Source of the DNA: CALXSC01 sp964493475
Lineage (GTDB): Bacteria; Pseudomonadota; Alphaproteobacteria; Rickettsiales; UBA1997
Assembly (NCBI GenBank): GCA_964493475.1
Contig: CAZBNS010000015.1
Span: 1 to 24,797, forward strand
Length of the DNA stretch: 24,797 nucleotides
Reading direction: 5' to 3'
The notes under the pieces were generated by a model. It ran no database searches, was not told the DNA's origin, and saw nothing but the letters and a program-made list of their open reading frames with translations. Numbering within the stretch: position 1 is the first letter of the stretch; each line of letters starts with the position of its first letter. Made by a program: the position numbers and the translations under genes. Of the stretch, positions 14,429 through 22,605 are shown in pieces.

Positions 14429-15424
14429 ATGACTGATGAAATCAATCAAAACCAAAATGAAGTTTTGGAAGAGCAACAAGTAAATGTTGACTCAGCGGAA
14501 ACAAAAGGAGACAAATCTTTTGAACCTGAATTTACAATAAGAGAAATGTTGGAAGCTGGTGTTCATTTTGGACACAGAACTGCAAGATGGAATGCAAAAA
14601 TGGCGCCATATATTTATGGTGTTAAAAATGAACTGCATATTATAGATTTAACTCAAACTGCAATTTTACTTGCTGAAGCGGCAAAAATTATTAGAGAAAT
14701 TGTAAAAAGACATGGAAAAATTTTGTTTGTTTGTACGAAAAAACAAGGTGCGGAAATTGTTAAAGAAGTAGCTTCTGCGTCTGGCCAATATTTTGTTACG
14801 AATAAATGGTTGGGCGGTATGTTGACTAACTGGAAAACAATTTCTAGATCTATTAAAACATTGAAAGAAATTGAAGCTGAGTTGGCTGATACAAATTCAA
14901 CTTTAACTAAAAAAGAAAAGTTAATGTTGGATAGAAGAAGGCTTAAATTGGAAAATCAACTTGGCGGTATTAAAGAAATGACTAGGTTGCCTGATTTGGT
15001 ATTTGTGATTGATACTCCAAGAGAAGCGTTGGCAATTGCTGAGGCAAAAGTTTTAAATGTTCCTGTAATGGCAATCGTTGATACAAATTCAAATCCAGAC
15101 GAGATTAACTATCCAATTCCGGGAAATGACGATTCAATCAAGGCTATTAAGCTATATATGAATGTAATTAATCAAGCATTGCAAAATGCCTTGGAAAATA
15201 TGGCTGTTTTGAAAGAAAATCATAGGGAAGAGAGAAAAGATAATAAAAAATTTCAATCAAAAAAAGCAAGTAAAAGTTTTGATAAATCAAAATCTTTAAC
15301 TGTTAAAAGAGAAGGAAAAATTGCTGTAAAAAAGGAAGCTAAAACTCCATCAGTAAAGGAAGAAGTTAAAGCTCCAGCTGTAAAAAAAGAAGCAAAAGTT
15401 CCGGCAGAAGCTAAAACTGAATAA
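14429..15424 (+). CDS. rpsB: 30S ribosomal protein S2 with N- and C-terminal extensions
   Basis: Core S2 begins at about residue 35 (FTIREMLEAGVHFGHRTARWN) and includes KMAPYIYG, FVCTKKQGAEIV, TNKWLGGMLTNWKTI, LPDLVFVIDTPRE and AIVDTNSNPDEINYPIPGNDDSIKAI, ending at about residue 255. The family is usually 240-260 residues; this protein has 331. The extra parts are an acidic N-terminus (about 34 residues, Gln/Glu/Asn-rich) and a Lys-rich C-terminal tail with KEAKTPSVKEEVKAPAVKKE-type repeats. AAAGG lies 6 to 10 bases before the ATG, one of the few good ribosome binding sites here. tsf follows after 19 bases, the usual order in bacteria. Confidence 0.97.
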   Translation: MTDEINQNQNEVLEEQQVNVDSAETKGDKSFEPEFTIREMLEAGVHFGHRTARWNAKMAPYIYGVKNELHIIDLTQTAILLAEAAKIIREIVKRHGKILFVCTKKQGAEIVKEVASASGQYFVTNKWLGGMLTNWKTISRSIKTLKEIEAELADTNSTLTKKEKLMLDRRRLKLENQLGGIKEMTRLPDLVFVIDTPREALAIAEAKVLNVPVMAIVDTNSNPDEINYPIPGNDDSIKAIKLYMNVINQALQNALENMAVLKENHREERKDNKKFQSKKASKSFDKSKSLTVKREGKIAVKKEAKTPSVKEEVKAPAVKKEAKVPAEAKTE

Positions 15425-15443
15425 TAATTTTTAGGAAATTAAA

Positions 15444-16376
15444 ATGGCAAATGCAGATTTAATTAAAAAGTTAAGAGAAAATACAGGCTGTGGAATGTCA
15501 GACTGTAATAAAGCTTTAAAAGAAAGTGGCGATGATTATGAAAAAGCTGTTGAATGGTTGAGAAAAAAAGGATTCTCAAGCGCAGCTAAAAAAAGTGCAA
15601 GAATTACATCTGAAGGTGTTGTTGGCGTTGAAAATCAAGGCAATAAAGCTACAATTCTCGAAGTAAATTCTGAAACTGATTTTGTTGCAAGAAACGATAA
15701 ATTTCAAGAGTTCGTTAGAAGTTGTTTAATTACTGGATTGGATATTGATGAAAAAGATCCATATAAATTTGCAGAAATATTAAAAAATACAACCTGTAAA
15801 AAATGCGGACAAAAGATTTCTGATATTTTAAGTCAAAATATTGCAACAATTGGCGAAAATCTTCAAATAAGAAGAGGAAAAACTCTTTCTGTTAAAAATG
15901 GTTTAGTTGTTTCTTATGTTCATAGCATTATTACACGAGGACTTGGAAAAATTGCCGTTATAGTGGCTTTAAATTCTAGTGCTCCTAAAGAAAAATTAGA
16001 AGCATTAGGCAAGGGGCTTGCAATGCATATCGCTGCTGCAAAACCGGAATTTTTGAAAGAATCTGACGTTCCAGCAAGTAAAATAGAATCTGAAAAAGAA
16101 ATTGCTAGAGAATTAGCTAAAAAGTCAGGTAAGCCAGATGATATTATCGAAAAAATGCTTGGTGGTAGAATTAGAAAATACTATGAAGAAAGTGTTCTTC
16201 TAAATCAAGTATATATTTTAGATAATACAAAAAAAGTGTCTGATGTATTAAAAGATTTTGAAACGGAAATTAAACAGCATGTTGAAATTGAGGATTTTGT
16301 TTTATTTATTCTTGGAGAAGGAATTGAAAAACAAACTACTGATTTTGCGTGTGAAGTTGCTTCAATGGTAAAATAA
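15444..16376 (+). CDS. tsf: Elongation factor Ts
   Basis: Guanine-nucleotide exchange factor for EF-Tu. The N-terminal UBA-like part reads LIKKLRENTGCGMSDCNKAL, followed by EKAVEWLRKKGFSSAAKKS and the signature VNSETDFVARND. The C-terminal half includes MHIAAAKPEFL and a dimerisation region; its 310 residues are normal. A CKKCG pair lies near residue 115, a place where most EF-Ts proteins have no cysteine pair; I give it no function. AGGAAA lies just upstream of the ATG. A double-hairpin repeat starts about 28 bases after the stop. Confidence 0.97.
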   Translation: MANADLIKKLRENTGCGMSDCNKALKESGDDYEKAVEWLRKKGFSSAAKKSARITSEGVVGVENQGNKATILEVNSETDFVARNDKFQEFVRSCLITGLDIDEKDPYKFAEILKNTTCKKCGQKISDILSQNIATIGENLQIRRGKTLSVKNGLVVSYVHSIITRGLGKIAVIVALNSSAPKEKLEALGKGLAMHIAAAKPEFLKESDVPASKIESEKEIARELAKKSGKPDDIIEKMLGGRIRKYYEESVLLNQVYILDNTKKVSDVLKDFETEIKQHVEIEDFVLFILGEGIEKQTTDFACEVASMVK

Positions 16377-16403
16377 AAGGATTATATATAATTAATTCAA
16401 TCT

Positions 16404-16527
16404 ATTTTCTCGTGGTGTTGGGTCTCTGAACCCAACACTTGAAAATATCAAATCTTAATTTATTTTTTGGTTTAAGTTTGAGATAGCATAAGGTGTTGGG
16501 TTCGGAGACCCAACACCACGAAAATAA
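16404..16527. repeat. Inverted pair of hairpins (double-palindrome element)
   Basis: Two arms (16404-16438 and 16492-16527) are inverted copies of each other with one substitution and a 2-base indel. Each arm is itself a hairpin: GTGTTGGGT, six bases, ACCCAACAC (16415-16438 and 16493-16516). Next to the arms, ATATCAAAT (16445-16453) pairs with ATTTGATAT (16530-16538). The RNA can form either two separate hairpins or one long stem. It lies between tsf and the M48 gene. The layout recalls paired REP/BIME elements, but the sequence is unlike the GCTCCCC family here. Confidence 0.85.
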
Positions 16528-16670
16528 TTATTTGATATTTATAATTGTAAAGGGACGAATGGAGACTACTTAAAACATTAAGGTGTTTTACTATCTTTTA
16601 TTTCAATAAATAATCTTGTTTTTAAGAAAAATTGTTATTAAATAAACAAAGCAAGTCTTTCTTAAAAAAT

Positions 16671-17786
16671 ATGGTATATAAATTACTCAATTTTATTCTC
16701 GTTTATATTTTAAGTGTTTGTAATTTTGCGATTATAATGTCGCCTTTATTGTTTTTTGCTATACCTATCATGATTACAAAAAGTGATTATGTGAAATCAG
16801 ACTCAACGTTGACAATAATTCTCTTAGTGTTTTTTATTGTGAGTTGCATAATGATTATTGTTATGCTGTTTGATTTGTTGTTTGGCTTTTCTACTAAATA
16901 TTTTTTAAGAGATACAAAAGAATTTACAAAAATTAAAAATTACCAAATACTTAATGATATATTTGAGGATGTTAAACTACGTTTTAATAAGCCAAATGTT
17001 AGATTAATGATTTCAAATTCTTCAGAAGTTAATGCATTTGCAATTGGTAATTTGGGAAAACAGTATATTGTTATTACTAATGGATTAATATCTGAGTATT
17101 TAATCCAGTTAAAAGATAGAATGTATTTTTTAAGCTGTGTAAAATGCATTATTGGGCATGAAATGTCGCATTTGGTAAATAAGGATTATTTGCCGGGATT
17201 ACTATTAAAAATCAACGAATTGGCAACTGATTTTGTATCAAGAATAATTCTTTCAATTTTTAATATGATAATAAGAGTGCTTAGTTTTATTCCATTTGTT
17301 GGTGGAGCGGTTTCGTCTATATTATTAAATCTTTATAAGTTGTTAGACTTTATCATAACCTTTTTTTATAAATATATAATTTTGTCAATATATAAACTTA
17401 TTCAGTTAAAAATTAGTAGAAATAGAGAATATAGGTGCGACATGCAGTCAGCTATGGTTTCTGGCGGTGCTTCAATGGCGGAGGCGTTATCCGTTTTAGG
17501 AGAAAATGGATACATTACTATATTTTCAACTCACCCAAAAACTTCATCAAGAGTTAAAAAAGTTAAACCAATTGAAAAAAATCAAGAGACAATTACCGCA
17601 GAGTTTGGAAATAATCTTGTGAATTTTTGCTCCATACTTTTTATACTGATATTGCCATTTATAATATATTATTATATGGATATTAAAGGTTTGGTTGAAA
17701 GTTATGATACATTTATTTTTAATATTAAAATGAAAATAAATATGCTTAAATGGAAAGTGATGTCTTGGAGGTTTAATATTAATTAA
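16671..17786 (+). CDS. M48-family integral-membrane metalloprotease
   Basis: An HtpX/Ste24-like zinc protease of the inner membrane. Two N-terminal membrane spans (about 5-37 and 47-70) precede the peptidase domain. The motif HEMSH (163-167) supplies two zinc ligands and the catalytic Glu, and REYRCD provides the third ligand (E252) plus the family Asp (D256). Between them is a long hydrophobic region (about 190-245) that probably forms the inserted membrane hairpin of this family. A final span lies near residue 315. HtpX acts in membrane-protein quality control; whether this is the ortholog is uncertain, since similarity outside the motifs is low. A TTG at 16632 in the same frame would add 13 residues. 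murD starts 2 bases after the stop, so the two are probably co-transcribed. Confidence 0.82.
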   Translation: MVYKLLNFILVYILSVCNFAIIMSPLLFFAIPIMITKSDYVKSDSTLTIILLVFFIVSCIMIIVMLFDLLFGFSTKYFLRDTKEFTKIKNYQILNDIFEDVKLRFNKPNVRLMISNSSEVNAFAIGNLGKQYIVITNGLISEYLIQLKDRMYFLSCVKCIIGHEMSHLVNKDYLPGLLLKINELATDFVSRIILSIFNMIIRVLSFIPFVGGAVSSILLNLYKLLDFIITFFYKYIILSIYKLIQLKISRNREYRCDMQSAMVSGGASMAEALSVLGENGYITIFSTHPKTSSRVKKVKPIEKNQETITAEFGNNLVNFCSILFILILPFIIYYYMDIKGLVESYDTFIFNIKMKINMLKWKVMSWRFNIN

Positions 17787-17788
17787 GT

Positions 17789-19093
17789 ATGAAGATTTGT
17801 GATTTGGAGAATAAAAAAATAGCCATTTGGGGATTTGGTGTTGAAGGAAAATCGGTATTAAAAATTTTAGAAAAGGAATATCTAAAAAAAGAAATATTGA
17901 TTATTGATGACAAGAATTATAGTGATAGCCAGAAATTAATTGATGATTTAAAAAAAGTTGATGTTGTGATTCGCTCTCCAGGTGTTAGTATATATAAGCC
18001 GGAAATTATTTATGCAAAGGAACATTTTAAAACACAATTTATAACAGAAAAGACATTATTTTTTGGAGAATTAAAGAATTCAAAAACTATAACTATTGGA
18101 ATTACTGGTACCAAAGGAAAAACAACCACTTCTACATTTTGCGTTTATTTGCTAGAAAAAATTGGCTATAATGTAATGTTGGCCGGCAATATGGGAATTC
18201 CAACAATTGAATTGTTGGATGAAGCTAAAAAAAAAGATTTTGTTATAATTGAGCTGTCAAGTTATCAAACTAGCGATTTGCAGGAATTTCCAACTATTGC
18301 GGTATTATTAAATTTATTTCCAGAGCATTTGCAGTGGCATCATACTCATGAAAAATATTATGAAGATAAATGTTCTCTGTTAAGATGGGTTGAAATGGCT
18401 ATTGTTAATGGAAATGATGAGAGAGTGAATTTTTATACAAAAAATATAAAAAATAAGCTTTTATTTAATGTTCCTTCCAAAATTCATTATGAAAATGGCT
18501 TTTTCTATGATGGGAATATAAAATTATTTTATTCAAAAAGTATGAAGCTTTTAGGCGAGCATAATTACCAAAATTTATGCAGCGTTTTGAGTATATTAAA
18601 ATATTTAAATATTGATTTTTCAAGAGTAAAACAGGAATATTTTGACAATTTTCAACCTGTAGAACATAGATTAGAAATTATAAAGAAAAAAAATATAACA
18701 TTTGTGAATGACAGTATTTCAACAACACCGGAAACTGCTATTGCTTGTTTTGAGGTCTTTAAAGATAAAAATATTTATGGAATATTGGGCGGCTTTAATA
18801 GAGAACAAGATTATTCAAAATTAGCAGAATATATTGCCACGCATAAGAATATAAAATATTTAACATTATTAGGACAAACCGCCGATAAAATAGCGGATGA
18901 GATTAAAAAGCAAAATTTTAATTATTTTAAAAAGTGTGAAACATTGGAGGATTGCACGAGACTGCTTTTAGAAAAATCAAAAGATGATAGCAATATTGTA
19001 ATAACATTATCGCCCGGAGCGCCGAGCTATGATATGTTTAAGAATTTTGAGGAAAGAGGAAATATTTTTAAAAATATAGTGCTGAATTACTGA
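17789..19093 (+). CDS. murD: UDP-N-acetylmuramoyl-alanine--D-glutamate ligase
   Basis: Adds D-glutamate to UDP-MurNAc-L-Ala in peptidoglycan synthesis (cytoplasm). The N-terminal Rossmann part (IAIWGFGVEGKSVL) binds the UDP moiety. The central ATPase has GITGTKGKTTTSTF (P-loop about 104-117), IIELSSYQ and LLNLFPEHLQWHHTHEKYYEDK. The C-terminal domain has VNDSISTTPETAIA and LSPGAPSYDMFKNFEERG. The length, 434 residues, is normal. The gene is separate from other mur genes and coupled to an M48 protease gene. It ends convergently with murG, which is about 190 bases away on the opposite strand. Confidence 0.95.
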   Translation: MKICDLENKKIAIWGFGVEGKSVLKILEKEYLKKEILIIDDKNYSDSQKLIDDLKKVDVVIRSPGVSIYKPEIIYAKEHFKTQFITEKTLFFGELKNSKTITIGITGTKGKTTTSTFCVYLLEKIGYNVMLAGNMGIPTIELLDEAKKKDFVIIELSSYQTSDLQEFPTIAVLLNLFPEHLQWHHTHEKYYEDKCSLLRWVEMAIVNGNDERVNFYTKNIKNKLLFNVPSKIHYENGFFYDGNIKLFYSKSMKLLGEHNYQNLCSVLSILKYLNIDFSRVKQEYFDNFQPVEHRLEIIKKKNITFVNDSISTTPETAIACFEVFKDKNIYGILGGFNREQDYSKLAEYIATHKNIKYLTLLGQTADKIADEIKKQNFNYFKKCETLEDCTRLLLEKSKDDSNIVITLSPGAPSYDMFKNFEERGNIFKNIVLNY

Positions 19094-19280
19094 AAGTAAA
19101 TATAAATATGGATTGCTTAGCTATAAATCGTTTAATTATAGCAGCAGCAGCGTCATAGCCAGTTAATTACTTATTTCTATATTGCGGATATTATGCCTAT
19201 TGCATAAATAATTTATCATACTTAATGCTTTTACGTGTTGAAAAACAATAAATATTTATGCAGAGATCTATTAATAATAT

Positions 19281-20366
19281 TTATGAATGAATGCATTCTT
19301 TTATTATTTCAACAATTCTTACGTCAGCATTTACAACGGACATATTTTTGGCGTTTCTTGCCATATCCTCAAGTAATTCTTTATTTTTTATTAAATCAAA
19401 AAACATCTTTTGAAAATCTTCAATATTGAAATTTTTTTCCAAAACAACTATGCTGGCTTTGTTTTTTTCAAACATTTTTGCATTCGTTTCTTGATGATTG
19501 TTTGCCGAATCTTTTAATGGTATTAAAATGCTGGGTTTTCCAGAAACTGCGGTTTCATTCAATGTTCCGCTGCCGGATCTGCCGATAATTAAATGTGCTT
19601 TTTCAAGTAATTCGCTTATATTTTTAAAAAATGTTGATACTACAGCTTCAATATTAATTTTTTTATAATATTCCTTTACTTGAATTAAATATTCTTCTCT
19701 AACTTGATGGTATACCTTTATTTTTTTTTGTTCTTCCTTATGGGTAAAATCAAAAATCTTAGGCAAATATCCACTAAATATTTCGGCTCCAGCACTGCCG
19801 CCGGTAATTAAAACATTAAATTTTTCTTCTGATGGGTATTTGTATTGCAGACTATTCAACCTTTGAATTTCCTTTCTAACTGGATTGCCTGTGTAGATAA
19901 TCTTATCCATATCATTGAAATTTATGCCGTATAATTCGTGATAGCTAATCATTACTTTTTTTGCATATTTAGCAAATAACTTATTAACTTTTCCAATATA
20001 AGTATTCTGTTCATGAAGTATAAAAGGAGTTTTTGTTAATACGCAAGCCATTAACATAGGCAATGTTGCATAACTTCCAAATCCTACAACTAAATCAGGT
20101 TTTTCTTTTTTGATTAAATGTCTTGATTGAAAAATTCCCTTAATAATTTCCTTAATATTAGATAGGGAAGTTAAATTTTTTCCTGCATTTATAATTCTAT
20201 TATTTATGTTGTCATTCATGTATCTTTCAAAAACTCTATCTGCTATGACACAAACACTAAAATCATTGTTAGTGAGTTCTTTTGCTACCGAAAGTGCGGG
20301 AAAAATATGTCCTCCGGACCCTCCTGTTGCCAAAAAAATCTTAGGTTTTATTCTTTTTTCTTTCAT
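19281..20366 (-). CDS. murG: UDP-GlcNAc:lipid I N-acetylglucosaminyltransferase
   Basis: Makes lipid II from lipid I at the cytoplasmic face of the membrane. The GT28 features are the N-terminal ATGGSGGHIFPALSVAKEL loop, GFGSYATLPML, HEQNTYIGKVN, the GGSAGA turn and the donor-site segment GRSGSGTLNETAVSGKPSIL followed by LIPLKDSANNHQ. The start is placed at 20366 (MKEKRIKPKIFL), 2 bases after the yraN stop; an ATG at 20384 in the same frame would overlap yraN. It is the last gene of the run parB - EamA - yraN - murG, away from the other dcw genes. Confidence 0.95.
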   Translation of the reverse strand: MKEKRIKPKIFLATGGSGGHIFPALSVAKELTNNDFSVCVIADRVFERYMNDNINNRIINAGKNLTSLSNIKEIIKGIFQSRHLIKKEKPDLVVGFGSYATLPMLMACVLTKTPFILHEQNTYIGKVNKLFAKYAKKVMISYHELYGINFNDMDKIIYTGNPVRKEIQRLNSLQYKYPSEEKFNVLITGGSAGAEIFSGYLPKIFDFTHKEEQKKIKVYHQVREEYLIQVKEYYKKINIEAVVSTFFKNISELLEKAHLIIGRSGSGTLNETAVSGKPSILIPLKDSANNHQETNAKMFEKNKASIVVLEKNFNIEDFQKMFFDLIKNKELLEDMARNAKNMSVVNADVRIVEIIKECIHS

Positions 20367-20367
20367 T

Positions 20368-20730
20368 TCATTCAATCCAGACATTTTTAATATGTTCTAT
20401 TTTAAATATTCCATTGACTAATACAACATCAATTCTCACATTGAAATTAGAATATTTTTTATTTTTATTCAAGAATAATTTTACTGCATTCAAAATTCTA
20501 TGATACTGCTTATAAGAAACTGCTTCTCCAATTTTAATATTTTTGTCTTGTCTTGCTTTTACCTCAACAGCAATTAAATCCATACCTCTTGTAAATATTA
20601 AATCAATTTCGCCCAGCTTTGTTTTGTATCTTCTTTTTACGAATTTATATCCCTTAAAAAAGAATGCCAATATAACAATATACTCTGCCAATATTCCGAA
20701 CCAATAAGATTTTTGTTTTTTATATTTCAT
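20368..20730 (-). CDS. yraN: YraN/UPF0102 family nuclease-fold protein
   Basis: A small protein with a restriction-endonuclease-like fold. The family core is present: LAEYIVILAFFFKGYKFVKRRYKT, then GEIDLIF and VEVKARQD with the E...GEIDLI...EVKAR pattern of the putative active site, and later GEAVSYKQYHRI. 120 residues is the usual length. Its function in cells is poorly defined; a DNA-related role is inferred from the fold. Its ATG overlaps the stop of the EamA gene by 4 bases, and murG follows within 2 bases, so translation is probably coupled. Confidence 0.9.
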   Translation of the reverse strand: MKYKKQKSYWFGILAEYIVILAFFFKGYKFVKRRYKTKLGEIDLIFTRGMDLIAVEVKARQDKNIKIGEAVSYKQYHRILNAVKLFLNKNKKYSNFNVRIDVVLVNGIFKIEHIKNVWIE

Positions 20731-21560
20731 CTTTTTTTACTCTGCGAAATTATAATTCCAAGAATAACCAAAAAGCAACTAGCTAGCTTGTTAATTGTAA
20801 TAGCTTCATTTAACACCAAAAATCCTGCAAAAACCGATATAACTGGCCTAGTAAAATTATATGGCATAACTTTTGTCGTGTCATATTTTCTTAGCAAATA
20901 AAACAAACCAATATAAGCCAAATAAGATGGAACCAATCCCAAATATAAAGTGAGCAATATGGCTTTTGAATTTAATGCGCTTACTATCAATTTACTTTCA
21001 GTTATTAGAGAGATAATCAACAATTCAATTCCAATAAATAATGACATCCAAGAAACTATTGATTTATTATCAACGCCCTTAATTGTTTTTGTTATAATAT
21101 TGGATAAGGCGCTAAAAATGCAGCAAAAAATCAAAAGCAGAATATATTTCATATTAGTTGTATGAATTCCACCCGATAGGATATAAGCTGCGATAAACGA
21201 TAATAAAAGGCCAAAAATAATCCTAAAATTAAGTTTTTCATGGAAATAAATAACCCCTAAAAGTATCGTGAAAATTATATCCAATCTTGACAAAATACCA
21301 GAAGTTGATGAATCCACATTCTTAATTGTGAGCGCTATTCCATACAACATAATGCTTTGGCACAATGAGATTATAAAAATTTTACTCACAGATGTTTTTG
21401 GAAAATTATTAAATGGAGTAGTTGCTAAACCCGCTACAAGAAATCTTAATGAATACAGAAAAACTGGAGCATAAAAAGTCATCGCATAACCCGCAATCGC
21501 AAAGGCAGATCCCCAAATCACATTTATGAGTAATGCTATAAAAATATCTAGTTTTAACAT
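20727..21560 (-). CDS. EamA/DMT-family transporter
   Basis: A drug/metabolite-superfamily permease with about ten membrane spans in two EamA repeats (about residues 5-135 and 145-275). Typical stretches are INVIWGSAFAIAGYAM at the N-terminus, SGILSRLDIIFTILLGVIYFHEKL at the end of repeat one, and PVISVFAGFLVLNEAI in repeat two. Members export or import amino acids, nucleotides or S-adenosylmethionine; Rickettsiales have several such carriers. The substrate cannot be read from sequence. It lies 12 bases after parB and overlaps yraN by 4 bases. Confidence 0.88.
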   Translation of the reverse strand: MLKLDIFIALLINVIWGSAFAIAGYAMTFYAPVFLYSLRFLVAGLATTPFNNFPKTSVSKIFIISLCQSIMLYGIALTIKNVDSSTSGILSRLDIIFTILLGVIYFHEKLNFRIIFGLLLSFIAAYILSGGIHTTNMKYILLLIFCCIFSALSNIITKTIKGVDNKSIVSWMSLFIGIELLIISLITESKLIVSALNSKAILLTLYLGLVPSYLAYIGLFYLLRKYDTTKVMPYNFTRPVISVFAGFLVLNEAITINKLASCFLVILGIIISQSKKR

Positions 21561-21572
21561 TATGCTTCCAAA

Positions 21573-22475
21573 CTATTTGATTTTCTTAAGGAAGTCTTCC
21601 AATTGTTCTATTGAGCCATAGTTTATAACAATTTTGCCTTTCTTTTTTTGATTATCAAAATCAATTTTCGCTTTCAAATTAATTTTATCAAACAAGCTTT
21701 TTTCAACTTTCTTAAAATATTCCCTATTAAGCATTGAAACTTGGGCTTTTTTAATCTTTCTCTGCAAATTAATTTTTTCTTGATTATAATCTCTAACCAA
21801 TTTTTCAGTTTCCCTCACACTCAAGTCAGCATCAACAATAGTATTGGCAATTTCAACAGCTCTATCACAATTAATTAAAGCTCTCGCATGTCCCATATCT
21901 ATCTTTTTCTGATACAACAATTCCTTTACTTCCTGAGGCAAATCAAGCAATCTCGTAATATTTGCAATATGGCTTCTACTTTTTCCAACAAAATTAGCAA
22001 CATCTTGCTGCGTATAATTAAAATCTTTCATAAGCATAAAATAAGCTTCCGCCTCCTCCATAACAGAAAGATCGCTCCTTTGAATATTTTCAATAATTGC
22101 CAAACTCAAAACATCCTTATCATTAAAATCTTTAATGATAGCAGGAACAGTCTCCAAACCAGCCATTTTACCAGCTCTAAACCTTCTTTCACCAGCAATA
22201 ATTTCAAACTTACTCAAATCCTCAGAAAACTTTCTAACAACTATAGGCTGTAAAATGCCATATTCTTTTATAGACAAAGACAATTCCCTCAACTCATCAT
22301 CATTAAAAAATTTTCTCGGTTGAAACCTATTCGGCCTTAACAAATCAATAGATATCAACTGTATTTTGTCAGCCGTCAAATCAATGCTCATCAAGCTCGA
22401 ACTCAAATTTAATTTTTTTTCACCCAATAGTGAACTCAGTCCCTTACCCAATTTATTATTTGTATTATTATTCAT
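21573..22475 (-). CDS. parB: Chromosome-partitioning protein ParB
   Basis: A CTP-dependent DNA clamp that loads at parS and acts with ParA in chromosome segregation. The N-terminal GKGLSSLLG is the region that contacts ParA. The ParB/Srx domain contains RPNRFQPRKFF and the CTP-binding GERRFRAG (95-102), followed by ENIQRSDLS. The helix-turn-helix reads TQQDVANFVGKSRSHIANITRLL (about 155-177). The C-terminal dimerisation domain ends the 300-residue protein. parA, gidA and gidB, its usual neighbours, are absent from the window, and an EamA-yraN-murG run follows instead. No 16-bp parS-like palindrome was noticed nearby. Confidence 0.95.
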   Translation of the reverse strand: MNNNTNNKLGKGLSSLLGEKKLNLSSSLMSIDLTADKIQLISIDLLRPNRFQPRKFFNDDELRELSLSIKEYGILQPIVVRKFSEDLSKFEIIAGERRFRAGKMAGLETVPAIIKDFNDKDVLSLAIIENIQRSDLSVMEEAEAYFMLMKDFNYTQQDVANFVGKSRSHIANITRLLDLPQEVKELLYQKKIDMGHARALINCDRAVEIANTIVDADLSVRETEKLVRDYNQEKINLQRKIKKAQVSMLNREYFKKVEKSLFDKINLKAKIDFDNQKKKGKIVINYGSIEQLEDFLKKIK

Positions 22476-22495
22476 TTTTTAGTAATAATATAAGT

Positions 22496-22504
22496 ATTAT
22501 AACA
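22496..22504 (-). promoter_or_regulatory. Extended -10 promoter element for parB
   Basis: On the minus strand this reads TGTTATAAT, the same extended -10 as before the mfd fragment. It lies about 20 bases upstream of the parB ATG. A TTGAAA at 22527-22532 (minus) is too far away to be its -35. Confidence 0.35.
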
Positions 22505-22534
22505 ACTCTATAATAAAAATATTATTTTTCAACT

Positions 22535-22563
22535 CAATATGTAGTTAAATGACTATCATATTG
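22535..22563 (-). terminator. Hairpin after the ABC-exporter operon, possible terminator
   Basis: CAATATG-TAGT pairs with ACTA-T-CATATTG, an 11-bp stem with one bulge and a six-base loop. On the minus strand it starts 43 bases after the last ABC gene's stop and precedes the parB promoter. The U-rich stretch that follows is delayed by about 15 bases. Confidence 0.35.
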
Positions 22564-22605
22564 TTTTATATAAATATAACTTTTGCTTTAATTTTGTTCT
22601 GATAG

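Noticed and set aside
19120..19142. GCTATAA/TTATAGC hairpin between murD and murG as a terminator
   Set aside because: Only 7 mostly A-T pairs with a 9-base loop and no U-run; too weak to call.
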